Assembly (NCBI RefSeq): GCF_963678635.1
Contig: NC_087070.1
Span: 35,407,109 to 35,471,108, forward strand
Reading direction: 5' to 3'
Source: Symsagittifera roscoffensis
Taxonomy: Eukaryota > Xenacoelomorpha > Acoela > Convolutidae
DNA: 64,000 bases
The notes under the pieces are model-generated. The model had not been told where the DNA came from. It searched no databases and worked only from the letters and a program-made list of their open reading frames with translations. Below, one piece after another: positions 33,530 to 43,529 of this stretch. The first letter of the stretch is position 1. The number at the start of each line of letters is the position of its first letter. The position numbers and the translations under genes are program-made.

Positions 33530-34400
33530 AACACCATTGTCGTTTTACTTACAACAACACGCAATGGTTCGAAACCAATTAACAAAGCTTACCCAAAGAC
33601 CTAACTCTGCCGAATCAATTCAAATGACGATGAATCGATACGTTATGGTTGAAGCACCGATCAAATCACGATTGGTTTTCACAGACCCCAAATACTCAGC
33701 TGAAGATCATCCAATTGCTGTTGCAGCAAACGAAATTTTGATTGTGGGTCCAGAACTTGTAAGCATCTATTCATCAAACTTGTATTCACAGACATGCAGC
33801 TATATTACAAACTACATTCAACAGAGCAGCTCAAATTGATTTTCAGTTTCATCAAAAGTTATTAAATTTGATTGGAAAGGTTCTTAATGTTCGGTTAAGA
33901 AAGAAACAAACAACACCAGAGATTTTTACGCAATGAAAGTCGTAGACTTCTAAATGAAACAATAAAACAACTCGCCGTAAAAATAGAAACAATAGTACAA
34001 TCATGTATTCTTTGAGTATACTTGATTGCAAAAACAGAAAAATGACAGAAATACTAATGATGATTTTAACAGCACAATTAAGAAAAAAAGAAAAAAAGAA
34101 CAAAAATCACACCCCTGATCAATCAATTAACCCGATTTTGATTTTAGAAAGCTCGTTGACAAATTAGAACAAGCAGAATTTAACTTGAAATTAGAAAAAA
34201 TTAGAAATCTAAAACTACAGAGTTTTTCTAACAATCAAACAATTCTCCCTCACCTATAAACAACATTACAAGACTCAGATGATGAGTCTGCAGAAAAGAT
34301 AACAAAATAATTTTTGTATACAAAAAAGAATCTACATTTAAAAGGAAATCATCATCTAAAATATGGTGTACATTTTGTAGAAAAGACGGACACAGCATCG
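33530..34400 (+). pseudogene. gag: Gag capsid and zinc-knuckle fragments
   Basis: 33537-33840 encodes YLQQHAMVRNQL ... AESIQMTMN ... FTDPKYSAEDH, matching Gag residues about 545-620 of Element A. After a frame change, segments near 33890-34230 match the RNKQQ / LRKK / KLVDKLEQAE parts. At about 34360-34390 the bases read WCTFCRKDGH, a CCHC-type knuckle start. Multiple frame changes and stops show that it is dead. Confidence 0.75.
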
Positions 34401-34440
34401 CCGGTGGCAGTCAAAAACAATGTGCCATTCTGCCAGATGA

Positions 34441-35379
34441 CACAGCATAACCTTCCCGCGACAGAAAAAAAAGTGACTAAAGGCCTTATGAACAGAAAAG
34501 TGTTGCGACGGAGGGTCAGAATGTTCTAGAATTTTTATTTTTAAAATTTCGATCGGAAGAAGAACATTTCTGAGAAATAGAAAAAAAGATGGCCATTTTG
34601 AATAAAAAAGACGAAAATCAGAACCACGATAGAGATTGTGAAGAACAGTTGTATCAGAGACAGAAAAACACGGAGCCTCTTATCGTGGCAAGAACACACG
34701 ATGAGGACCTTAGCGACAGATATTTGTGGAGACGGAGGCTTCAGTGGGGGGAAGAGAAATACCACGGAACCCTCCCGGGACACGAAATATAGGAGATAAG
34801 AGTGTTATCTCAAGAAAATCACGGGAGCGGAGGCTTGGTCCCCCAGAGACTGTTATATGTGAAGGGACTGTGAAAACTGACTATAACAGCTGCTCTAATG
34901 TCCTAGATCTTAATTAACACCGTTATTATTTAATATTTCAGAGCATGAGTAGATAGAAAAGGGAAAGGGTCAATCCATCTCCAATGGATTTAATATAAAA
35001 CTGTCACACAAAAACATAATAAAATAGGTTGTTCGAGCCGTGTTTTTAATGACAATCACGTAGTCTGAGGATCCGAGACTCAGCTATGTGGTTGTGTTCG
35101 CATGCAAACGAAAGCTGATCAAAAGTCGTTTGACTGATGGCCTAAAAATGGTAACTTTTTACTTTGCCCTAGACAGACCAGAAAATCAACTGGCAAGGTC
35201 AAGACGGTGAAAAACGAGTAGAATTAAGGTAACTGACGCCTGCCAGTCGTCAATAGGTACTTTTTCTACGCTCCGTCGCTGTGTGATATTTGGGCGAATG
35301 TTACATAGACGTTTTTATGGCGCTCCTGGGTGGGCCTGTTAAAGGCATGAAACCATCATGATCAGCAAGCGTTTCAGCG
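34441..35379. other. Intergenic DNA before the ACCCTCCG field
   Basis: Short open frames occur around 34310-34920 but share no recognisable domain. GC content rises compared with the left half of the window. GGAGGGT appears once near 34510, possibly an outlier of the repeat field to the right. Confidence 0.4.
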
Positions 35380-37440
35380 ACGAACCCTCCGCTCCGGGCG
35401 CATGCCCGAGTTAGAGGTCTTAATGACCGTTATTGTACTAGGGGGAAGGTGCGTACCCTCCGTCTAGTACAATTTAGCTTTTTAACTTAGTTAACACCGA
35501 AAATTCCGGGGGCCGGAGGGTTAGGTGGGAAGTCATGAACCCGCTTGTCCCGAGGTCCCGGGACCAAAAACAACTAAAGAGAAAGCGTAAAACCAAACAA
35601 AACAGTGTATAACCAAGAAAAAGCCAAAAACAAATTTATTTAAAAACAAAAAAGTACAAAAAACAGTAAAAAATCCAAAAAAGACCAAAAACAGTAAAAA
35701 ACATAAAGTGACAGTTTATATGTTATTTCCGGACGAGATGTGATCTGACCTTCCTATTTGTTGTTGTTTCAGATTGATTTATATCGTTTCTGATAGAAAG
35801 ATTGTGTGTTTTGGTGAAGGGTTGGATACCCTCCCTCGAGTGTAATTTGAGTGTTTAAGCACGTTAATGGTAATTTTGCCGGTGGCCGGAGGGTAGAGTG
35901 GCAAGCTGATCAACGTGTTCCACACTCAACAGGGACATCAAGGACAACATCCGCAACGACTGTTGGGTATCGTTGAAGCAATTTTAGTATCGTTCGGGTA
36001 CTATTTCATTAAAACTTAAGTGGTGGGGGGCACGATTGGCGCGGTCCGATTGTACCCTCCATCGATTACAAATTTCCGAGTTAAGGGTCTTAATTCGGAT
36101 ATTTTGGTGCAAAGGAGGGTATAGTACTATTCATTAACGACTATTAATAGATTATTATCCTTATTATATATTACTTATCTCCTCAATTAGATCCAAAAAA
36201 CACCCAATTTTGTCGAAAATCATCGATTTTCGATCAAACTGTAGACCCCCAAATTTTTGGATATCCGAGCTTTTCCGAACAACAAAAAGCTTTTATATAG
36301 GGAGTAGCTACGTAGTTCGATCCCCCTAACTAAAGAAACCGCGTGAGAAAAGACTCAGTAGAAGTTGGAAAAAACCAAAATTTTTCGGTCAAAATTTCGA
36401 TAATTTTTTGAATTTTGTCAATCTGTTTTGGGGATCGAGTTTTTGAGTTTTTAGAGTTAGAGCAATAAAATTTTTTGCGTTAGGAGCGTGCTAGCACAAC
36501 GTGCTCGGTTACTAGAGAAATTTTTGGGTAACCCTCCGAGTAGCTCCGTGGATAGAGCTAACGACTTAAGGTTTGGAAAAGGAAGGAATCGGAGGGTCCA
36601 AATTTGATAGTTTTTGGCCAAATTTTTGTTTCTAAACCAATTTTGGTCCGGTTTTTTGCATTATTCCAGTGCCGTACAGGGCTACTACGCTCATTTCAAG
36701 TATTTTTAGGCACTTCCGACCGGAATTGCGAAAAAAGTCTTTCAGATCCTATACAGGTGGTGAAAAAGGCCATTTTGACGAACGCGTTTTTGGCGATTTC
36801 TCAAAGACTAGTAATCCGATCGGGATAATTTTGGTACCATAAGTCGACGTTTTTGACCACTTTTTCGAATCGCAACCGTTTTTGGGTTGATTATTTCGGA
36901 AAAGAAAAATTTTTTAGAATTTGTTGGTTCGGAGGGTCCAAATCACGGGCAACCCTCCGAGCGGCAGAAAATTTTATCAAAACATCTTTTTATTCAACTG
37001 GGAAGGTTGACCGTGTCAGCCAACCTAGTTTTAAGTCAGGTAGACCGCTTTCAGAGGCTTTACTGCGGTGATATAACCCTTTTTCTTGATTTTGGGGGAA
37101 CCCTCCGAAGTGACCCTCCGGAGTCAGCTAAACCCTTTAGCAACCCTCCTTAGTGGAAAATTTCCACGAGATCACCCTAAGAAGTTAAAACAGCTCCCCT
37201 TAGAGCTCCTAGCTTGTTTTGACGCTTTTTGAAGCGAGGGGGAGAACCTTCTAAGCGAGATCGAAAAATTTGAAAATTTTGGAGGTACCCTCCGAAGTAA
37301 CCCTCCGGAGCATATTAAGCATCTTATTGACCCTCCTTAGTAAATTTGGGGGGACCCTCCGAGGTAACTTGGGTGATTAGCGTACCCTCCGAAGTAACTT
37401 GGGTGATCAAGGTACCCTCCGAGGTAACCCTCCGGAGCGT
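35380..37440. repeat. Field of ACCCTCCG / CGGAGGGT motifs
   Basis: About twenty copies of ACCCTCC(G) or its complement occur within 2 kb, for example near 35390, 35453, 35510, 35830, 35887, 36054, 36116, 36533, 36591, 36933, 36951, 37100, 37118, 37280, 37297, 37354, 37385, 37413 and 37428. Several form facing pairs 60-70 bases apart (ACCCTCC ... GGAGGGT at 35453/35510, 35830/35887 and 36054/36116) that enclose a conserved interior with CGAGT and TTAA. Others are adjacent as ACCCTCCG-A-AGTA-ACCCTCCGGAG. No gene is present. The facing pairs could be protein sites or hairpin stems. Confidence 0.8.
37352..37439 (+). repeat. Tandem 30-bp repeat within the ACCCTCCG field
   Basis: Nearly three copies of a 30-bp unit of the form (G)TACCCTCCGARGTAACTTGGGTGAT(T/C)A, starting at about 37352, 37382 and 37412; the last ends in ACCCTCCGGAGC. 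Confidence 0.8.
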
Positions 37441-37671
37441 CTTAAACCTTCCAACGATCTTCCTTGTTAGAGACTTGAGTAAACTTTCTGTGGCTATTTG
37501 GGCAACGGAAAATATCCATTGAATTAGGATCATATTAGGATATTAGGCGTGCTTATCAGGATCATAAGAACCCATTTTGACCCGGAAATTCGTGATCAAC
37601 TTTGGATTCTACATTGGGTGTATTAGAAGTACCCGAACAAAATTTTTTTTATTGTGATTTTGGTTGTGTGG

Positions 37672-37827
37672 TTGCCTTGAGCTACTTAATAGGAAAGTTC
37701 GGGCAATCCGGGAACAAATAAAGGAAGACCTCGGTGGGTGTATTAGGCAAATACACACCCACTTGAGAAGAAAAATTGTTCCCTACTCTCGTGCACTTGG
37801 AGCAGTCCGAGTGTGGGAGAGCTTTTT
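37672..37827 (+). ncRNA. Structured RNA module, copy 1
   Basis: Predicted helices: TTGCC/GGCAA with GAGCT/AGTTC (37672-37706); GGGAACAA (37710-37717) with TTGTTCCC (37776-37783); inside it GGTGGGTGTATT with AATACACACCC; then a hairpin CTCTC ... GAGAG (37786-37821) with inner TTGGA/TCCGA. It ends in TTTTT (37823-37827), as a Pol III terminator would. Copy 2 keeps the same architecture with compensatory changes. It does not match any small RNA family I know (U-snRNA, 5S, RNase P, 7SL, SL RNA). Confidence 0.6.
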
Positions 37828-37856
37828 CATAGAATAGACGAATTTTCGATCGGAGG

Positions 37857-38008
37857 TTGCCTTGAGCTACTTAGTAGGACAGCTCGGGCAATCGCAGGAC
37901 ACCTAAAAGAAGACCTCGGTGGGCGTATTAGGCAGACACACACCCACTTGAGAAGACTGTGTCCTGGGCTTCGTTCTTTCGGATCGTTCCGATTGGGGGA
38001 AGTCTTTT
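37857..38008 (+). ncRNA. Structured RNA module, copy 2
   Basis: Same layout as copy 1 at the same offsets. TTGCC/GGCAA with GAGCT/AGCTC forms the first helix; CAGGACAC (37895-37902) pairs with GTGTCCTG (37959-37966); GGCTTC (37967-37972) pairs with GAAGTC (37999-38004) enclosing TCGGA/TCCGA; the end is TTTTT (38004-38008). Compared with copy 1, four of the eight pairs of the middle helix are changed on both strands so that pairing is kept. Both modules lie 400-760 bases before the gag of Element B, so they may be separate small RNA genes or leader structures of that element. Confidence 0.6.
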
Positions 38009-38433
38009 TCTTTAAGACTAAGTTTTATTTATCTGTTTCTGAATCATCACTGCTTTTTATCAAAGATTGTTTAATTTTAACAAAGCAGTGACTTGAGAAA
38101 TTGTTTGGCGATAAATTGATACTGACAAAAGGTCGCTGTCACCTGTAGGATATTCTTATCTGATTATCGATTGTGTTTTGTGTGTCGATTATATCTTGTG
38201 GAAACTTAGTGTTACTGTTATATTATACAACCGGGTTGAGTTAGCATTATATCAATACTGGGTAGACCCTGTGTGTAACTTTAGCTGAGTTACTAGTTTA
38301 GTCGTGAGAGATCTAAGAGACATTTTGATACTGACGGAATCGAGTAGGCAGCGTTAAGTGATTCAACTAAAACTTGTTTGTGGTGCGTTTGCCTTGCCAT
38401 CAAATTACGAATATTTTCATTTTGTACAAAACT
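38009..38433 (+). other. Probable leader of Element B gag
   Basis: 425 bases without a gene. TTTGGCGATAAATT near 38103 contains a TGGCG that could be a primer-binding site, but no LTR end is visible before it. The stretch AGGTCGCTGTCACCT near 38128 is partly self-complementary. Confidence 0.35.
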
Positions 38434-41301
38434 ATGCAGCGCAGGGACTCGTTAGGATCGACTACTAAAATTCCCAGGCTAAGCAAGGGAAGCACGCGGA
38501 AATTTAGAACTAGGCGTAGCCAAACCTCGTTTAGCAGCGCTTCCGACGCGTTTGCTGAAGACGAATCGACTAAAGGTCAACCTGATCTTTCAGTGATCGA
38601 AAAGAAACTAAGGAGCGAGAAAAACCTTGATGGCAATCAAGGGCGGAGCGCCGAGGCCGAGCCTGCGAGCGAAACGCCGGTGGATCCCTTTGACGAAGGG
38701 GAGCGAACGCTCATTCGACCCGACTTTGAGCCAGACGAGGTCCTCGAACGAGAGGAAGTCGAGAGGACAGAGGAGACCTCGGAGCATTCCGAGGTCGAGC
38801 CGCGAGAAGAAGTCTTATTCAAGGGAATGTCCAAATCGGAGACCAAGAGTCACAGGTGGAGGGGAGAATACTCACATTCGGCTAGTACCCACTCATCTCT
38901 GGCCAAGCAGAGCAACAACGCGATGATGTCGAGTATATGCCCGAGTGAAGAACAACCGGGTTCGAAGGCCAAGAAGAGTTGGAGGTCTTTGTACGACGAG
39001 CGCATGGCGTCACTACCAACTGTTGATTTATCTTCCAGTTATGACTACCCGGAGACATCCCATCCGGATGTGAACTTCACACCGTGCCCAAGGAACGAGA
39101 AGAGCAGGAAGGCGTCATCAGTCTCGCCGACCAGACCCATGTCAGATGGGATAACGATGGGAGCATCATCAACGTTTGACAGACTAATGACGTCAATGCA
39201 CAAGCAAAAGGACGGTGCGTCATCGAGTACTAGGCTACCGCCGCAGCTGACCTCATCTTCTCTGGGGCTAACCCCGCCACTGGGGGCAGCTGGTGACATA
39301 AGTGATATGTTCGCTGGTGTGATGAATGGCCTGGATGGATTGAGGCGGGACAAGACTAAGAAGATAGATCAAGTTGACGAGAGAGCTCACCATGGTCGAG
39401 AGAGTTTGAAAGATGAGCTAACGCACGTGAAGTCGCAGGCGAGGTTTGATCAGGCTCAAATGATTCGTAACACCGATCAATGCCTGGCTGAGAGCCTGGC
39501 ACAGGCAAATAAAGAGTCAGAGGAAAGAGAGGCAAGGATGTCAAGAGAGATCGAGCGATTACTGAATGATCATGATAACACCTACGCCCAAACGATGACT
39601 AGCCTGGAAAAGAGGTTGGACGCCAAATCTGACTTGATGATGCGGAAGCTTGACGCGATCCTGAATGGGAGTAGTTGGCAGGAGCATTCCAACTCAAGGG
39701 AGCGCTCACGCCATGCGAATGCTGGAGATGGTACGGGCAACAGTGCCAGAGCCCAGCAAGGCTCGAGAACGAACTACGAACCTAGAAACAAGGAGTGGCC
39801 AAGGGCAGCCCCGCAGAGGCCTGGCTGGACGAATCCAGTCCCGCCGGAGGCAGATGCCACCCCGGAGACAAGATTGCCAACCGTGCCACAAGTCAGTTCA
39901 GTACCAGATCTGACCACAGTCTCACAAGACACAACGATGTATGCCTCGATGTTTGAGCCTCTGAACAGATCTCTTGAAACATTCATCACCAAGCTCTCGA
40001 AGTCAACCGAGAGAGGGGAGAGGTCAAGAAGAACACTGAAAAAGCCGAAGTCATATAAAGACGAGTCAGACGGCTGCATTGATACTTGGATAGAGGTGAT
40101 GAAGTTACACTTTGAGGAAGAGAATCTCTCCAAGAAACAAGAGTGCAGCGCGCTGACGAGCAACCTGGAGGGTACTGCATTAAATTGTGTAATGGCGAAA
40201 AGAGCCAATGAGAGAGACAGCGCTCGCAAGATATTCGACATCCTGCTGAATCGTTTCGGCTCTGGAGTACAAGGGCACCAGGCTATGGTGAAGTTCGAGA
40301 AGAGGCGTCAGAGAGATGAAGAATCAATAGATAAATTCTTGGACGACCTTGAATTGCTCAGGAGGAGAAGCAACCCGGATGAGAGAATATCCGAGCGAAA
40401 CTTGGCGATTGCTTCGAAGTTCATGGATGGAGTAAGGAGTGAGGAGTTGAAGACGATGTTGGCCACTCACTTCACCCTGTCGCTTGACCAGGTACCCACG
40501 CCTGACGACTTGCGTATGAAGTCACGCGAGTATTTACTCATAAAACCGAGGGCGCAAAACCGTTACAGCAATTATGGTAACTATAGCGGGACAAACACTG
40601 GTGCGAATTCCAGTTGGTACAAACCTCGCGATGACATGGACAAGAGGAGGTCGTGCGCGAATTGTGGTTCGATGGACCATCACGTTTCTGCGTGTTCTGC
40701 ATACAAACAGAACATGAAGGCCATAGGCCACTTTCTTGAGGACGCCGATGTGACCGACGAGGATCATGAGGAGTACGTCAGGGGGCTCATCATGAAATAT
40801 GGTCCGAGGTGTTTCTTCTGTAATTTGGAGGGACACTTCAAGTCGGATTGTACTCAATTTTGGGACGCAGTAGCGGACGCGAAACATCCCCGCCACGAAG
40901 AGGCGCTTTCGGGTGTCAAGGCCAGTCGAGCACGTCTGATGAACGAGGCTGAATCTCGGAGAAAGGAAACGACACCGAGCACCTTTGCGACCAAAAAGGT
41001 TAAGACATGGCCTGACGAGGTGGTAGCCTCGAACCTCGAAGCAGAGTCGTCTAGTCCACTCAAGGTGGATTACGGCCTGGCGGCAAGGACAGCGCTGCAG
41101 AATGTCAAACAGGACCTTGCCACGAAAGAAGTGGAGCAATGGGTAAGGTCGGAGCTGGAAAGCACAGATCTTCGGGAGAGTCTTAATGTCCTCGGTAAAG
41201 CGACAAAAGTAGAAGACAAAGAGGAGCCCAAGAAACAGGGACTAAAACTGAACGTTATATCTGGCAAGACTTTCGGCATGACGAAGGCGGGACCAAAATA
41301 A
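38434..41301 (+). CDS. gag: Element B Gag
   Basis: 955 residues from ATG 38434. Residues 1-250 are charged and low in complexity; a coiled-coil-like region (ESLAQANKESEEREARMSRE) lies near residues 350-400. A Ty3-type capsid spans about residues 540-710 (WIEVMKLHFEEENLS, LNRFGSG, EESIDKFLDDLELL). Two C-x2-C-x4-H-x4-C knuckles follow at residues 741-754 (CANCGSMDHHVSAC) and 793-806 (CFFCNLEGHFKSDC), 38 residues apart. A long basic and acidic tail ends at TAA 41299-41301, whose last base is the A of the pol ATG. Twice the length of common Ty3 Gags. Confidence 0.9.
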   Translation: MQRRDSLGSTTKIPRLSKGSTRKFRTRRSQTSFSSASDAFAEDESTKGQPDLSVIEKKLRSEKNLDGNQGRSAEAEPASETPVDPFDEGERTLIRPDFEPDEVLEREEVERTEETSEHSEVEPREEVLFKGMSKSETKSHRWRGEYSHSASTHSSLAKQSNNAMMSSICPSEEQPGSKAKKSWRSLYDERMASLPTVDLSSSYDYPETSHPDVNFTPCPRNEKSRKASSVSPTRPMSDGITMGASSTFDRLMTSMHKQKDGASSSTRLPPQLTSSSLGLTPPLGAAGDISDMFAGVMNGLDGLRRDKTKKIDQVDERAHHGRESLKDELTHVKSQARFDQAQMIRNTDQCLAESLAQANKESEEREARMSREIERLLNDHDNTYAQTMTSLEKRLDAKSDLMMRKLDAILNGSSWQEHSNSRERSRHANAGDGTGNSARAQQGSRTNYEPRNKEWPRAAPQRPGWTNPVPPEADATPETRLPTVPQVSSVPDLTTVSQDTTMYASMFEPLNRSLETFITKLSKSTERGERSRRTLKKPKSYKDESDGCIDTWIEVMKLHFEEENLSKKQECSALTSNLEGTALNCVMAKRANERDSARKIFDILLNRFGSGVQGHQAMVKFEKRRQRDEESIDKFLDDLELLRRRSNPDERISERNLAIASKFMDGVRSEELKTMLATHFTLSLDQVPTPDDLRMKSREYLLIKPRAQNRYSNYGNYSGTNTGANSSWYKPRDDMDKRRSCANCGSMDHHVSACSAYKQNMKAIGHFLEDADVTDEDHEEYVRGLIMKYGPRCFFCNLEGHFKSDCTQFWDAVADAKHPRHEEALSGVKASRARLMNEAESRRKETTPSTFATKKVKTWPDEVVASNLEAESSSPLKVDYGLAARTALQNVKQDLATKEVEQWVRSELESTDLRESLNVLGKATKVEDKEEPKKQGLKLNVISGKTFGMTKAGPK

Positions 41302-43529
41302 TGTCCATCATCTCAGTCGCAGGGCACCAGGTGGTCAAGAACTTGAGTGAACCATCCGAGATTACACTAATCCACCTGGACATCTATGCCGACTACCTGA
41401 AGGAGAAGGATCCCAAACTGGACTCCAGGGTAGTGCGAGCGCTGCTCACAACGGGAGGTCCGAGGCTGATGAAAGTGGACGGACATTATATCGATGTCTA
41501 TGGCCCTTACCCGACTCTGATGAATGTGGATGGCATCAATATCTACACGAAAGCTCACATAACTGATGCGAACGATCAGGTTGGCCGGATATACATTGGT
41601 CAAGAGGAGCTGAAGGTCAGACGAATCGGACACAACGCGATGCTCGAACAAGATGCGGTGCATATTGGTTGCGAGGCCGATCTGGCCGCACACGTTCTGG
41701 ACGTGCAAGGCAGACAACTTTCAGTAAAGGGGCTGCTAGACACGGGAGCAGTGGTTAGTGTCATGCCAGTCAAAACTTGGACCGACATGGGTTTCGAAAG
41801 ATCGGATCTCATACCGACAAACATCAGGTTGGCAGCTGCCAATCAGGGAGCGATCTATGTCGCCGGACGAACCCCGATCATCTCACTGCAGCTCGGAGGA
41901 AGACATCTTTGGATGAGCTTCCTAGTAGTAGAGAATTTGGATGAATCCGACCAGTTCATCCTAGGAAGGGATTTCGTTCGCAACTTTGACGTCACGATTG
42001 ATCTCAATGACGGATTGATTAGGATCAAGGATCCTGAAAGAAAGTATGAGAAAAGACCCCTTAATAAGATCTTAATTAATCAGGCCAAGGTGCCGATTTT
42101 TCTGGATCGAAAAGTTAGATTAAAACCGAACCAAGCCGTAGTAGCGACGTTTAGGATGAGGAACTTGAATGAACTCAGCAATGACAGACAGGTGTGTCTG
42201 GTACCAAATCCAAACAGTAAAAGCTCGGCTATTTTAGGAAGAAGCATCTCACTCACTCAGAGCGGACTGTGTGTGAGTGTGTTATTGAACACAGAAGCAA
42301 CAACAGTGACAATACAGAGTGGAAAGAAACTTGGCTACGCTTTGCCTCTGAACACAGACTTTCTGAGTGTGGAGAACTTGAAGAAGTTTGATGTAACTAA
42401 ATGTCCATTACATGCGAACCAAGAATGTATAATGAAAAGAGTAATTGAATTGAAATCTTCTAGGAAATTGTTTTCAATGAAGTCGGAAACAGATGATGGG
42501 CTGTCTAGTTGTTCCAACTTTCCTGAGAGGCCGACGGAAGCAGAGTTAGCAGCGAATAGGCCTGTCCTACCTGAGATAGAACATCTGAAGGGTAAAATAT
42601 CTGACAAGGAACTAGATTCGCTCAGGGCGGTGCTAGATCGGAACGCAGACGTTTTTTCAAAGCATAAGGCCGATATAGGTTGTTGCAATTTTGTAGAGCA
42701 CGAGATTGAGATAGAAGAGGGCTGGGTACCTCATAGGGAAGGGGCGAGAAGAATGACCCCAAACAAGTCAGAAGCGTGTAGGAAGGAAATTGAAATGTTA
42801 ATGGAGTACGACATGATTGAGCCGTCGAAGTCCCCATGGGCTTGTGGCGTGGTCATGGCGAAAAAGAAAGGGGGACAACTCAGATTTTGTTGTGATTTCC
42901 GTTATCTGAACGCAGTGACTATAAAGGACGCATACCCGATTCCCCGCATCGATGAGAGCCTATCCAAGCTGGGAGACGCTAAGTTCTTCACGACGTTGGA
43001 TTTGGGCTCCGCATTCTGGCAAGTGCCACTCAGAAAGCAAGATCGAGAGAAAACAGGTTTCGCGTGTGAGCTGGGACTGTTCCAGTGGAATAGGATGCCA
43101 TTCGGATTGTGCAACGCGACGGCCACATTCCAGCGACTGATGGCCCAGGCACTCACGAGCGTCACTAAGAAATACGGGAATCTCATTATGTGTTATGTCG
43201 ATGATGTCGTGATTGCAACACCAACCTTAGAAGACCACATAGAAAGGTTGGAGGAGGTGTTTTCTTGCATGAAGCAGGCGGTTCTGAAATGCAAACCCTC
43301 TAAGTGTGAAATCCTCAGGGATTCCATAAAGTATCTGGGCCGCCTGGTTGACAAACATGGAGTGAGACCAGATCCCGAAGCGGTTGAAGCAGTGCTGACC
43401 TGGAAGGCACCTAAGACAGATACACAGCTGATGAGTTTTCTGGAATTCGCAAATTATTATCGAGAGTTCATCAAGGGGTATGCTGACAAGGCTGATGAGA
43501 AACAAGGGCAAAAAGTTCACCTGGACTGA
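41301..43529 (+). CDS. pol: Element B Pol, protease and reverse transcriptase part
   Basis: From ATG 41301 (overlapping the gag stop as TAATG, -1 frame). The aspartic protease has LLDTGAVVSVMP (D at residue 147) and the downstream ILGRDF flap-end motif. The reverse transcriptase has FCCDFRYLNAVT, FTTLDLGSAFWQ, RMPFGLCNA and YVDD at residue 632 (43194-43205), then KYLGRLV and the FLEFANYYREF tether. The last 15-20 codons before TGA are out of register with the family; RNase H continues in the +1 frame, so a small indel lies between about 43466 and 43528. Confidence 0.92.
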   Translation: MSIISVAGHQVVKNLSEPSEITLIHLDIYADYLKEKDPKLDSRVVRALLTTGGPRLMKVDGHYIDVYGPYPTLMNVDGINIYTKAHITDANDQVGRIYIGQEELKVRRIGHNAMLEQDAVHIGCEADLAAHVLDVQGRQLSVKGLLDTGAVVSVMPVKTWTDMGFERSDLIPTNIRLAAANQGAIYVAGRTPIISLQLGGRHLWMSFLVVENLDESDQFILGRDFVRNFDVTIDLNDGLIRIKDPERKYEKRPLNKILINQAKVPIFLDRKVRLKPNQAVVATFRMRNLNELSNDRQVCLVPNPNSKSSAILGRSISLTQSGLCVSVLLNTEATTVTIQSGKKLGYALPLNTDFLSVENLKKFDVTKCPLHANQECIMKRVIELKSSRKLFSMKSETDDGLSSCSNFPERPTEAELAANRPVLPEIEHLKGKISDKELDSLRAVLDRNADVFSKHKADIGCCNFVEHEIEIEEGWVPHREGARRMTPNKSEACRKEIEMLMEYDMIEPSKSPWACGVVMAKKKGGQLRFCCDFRYLNAVTIKDAYPIPRIDESLSKLGDAKFFTTLDLGSAFWQVPLRKQDREKTGFACELGLFQWNRMPFGLCNATATFQRLMAQALTSVTKKYGNLIMCYVDDVVIATPTLEDHIERLEEVFSCMKQAVLKCKPSKCEILRDSIKYLGRLVDKHGVRPDPEAVEAVLTWKAPKTDTQLMSFLEFANYYREFIKGYADKADEKQGQKVHLD

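Larger units (their letters stand above)
30165..34440 (+). mobile_element. Decayed relative of Element A (LTR, leader and gag only)
   Basis: The order LTR, leader motifs, pre-gag fragment and gag fragments follows Element A but at much lower identity and with many indels. Recognisable pieces are the LTR end at 30542, the TCTGGTATGACC primer-site region, leader phrases near 31100-31500, a pre-gag fragment near 31770, capsid fragments at 33537-34230 and a zinc knuckle near 34360. No pol, env or 3' LTR was found; after about 34440 the similarity ends, so the copy is truncated. Confidence 0.75.

Noticed and set aside
40534-41139. 201-codon minus-strand frame opposite Element B gag
   Set aside because: The plus strand here encodes two clear zinc knuckles; the minus frame is a codon shadow.
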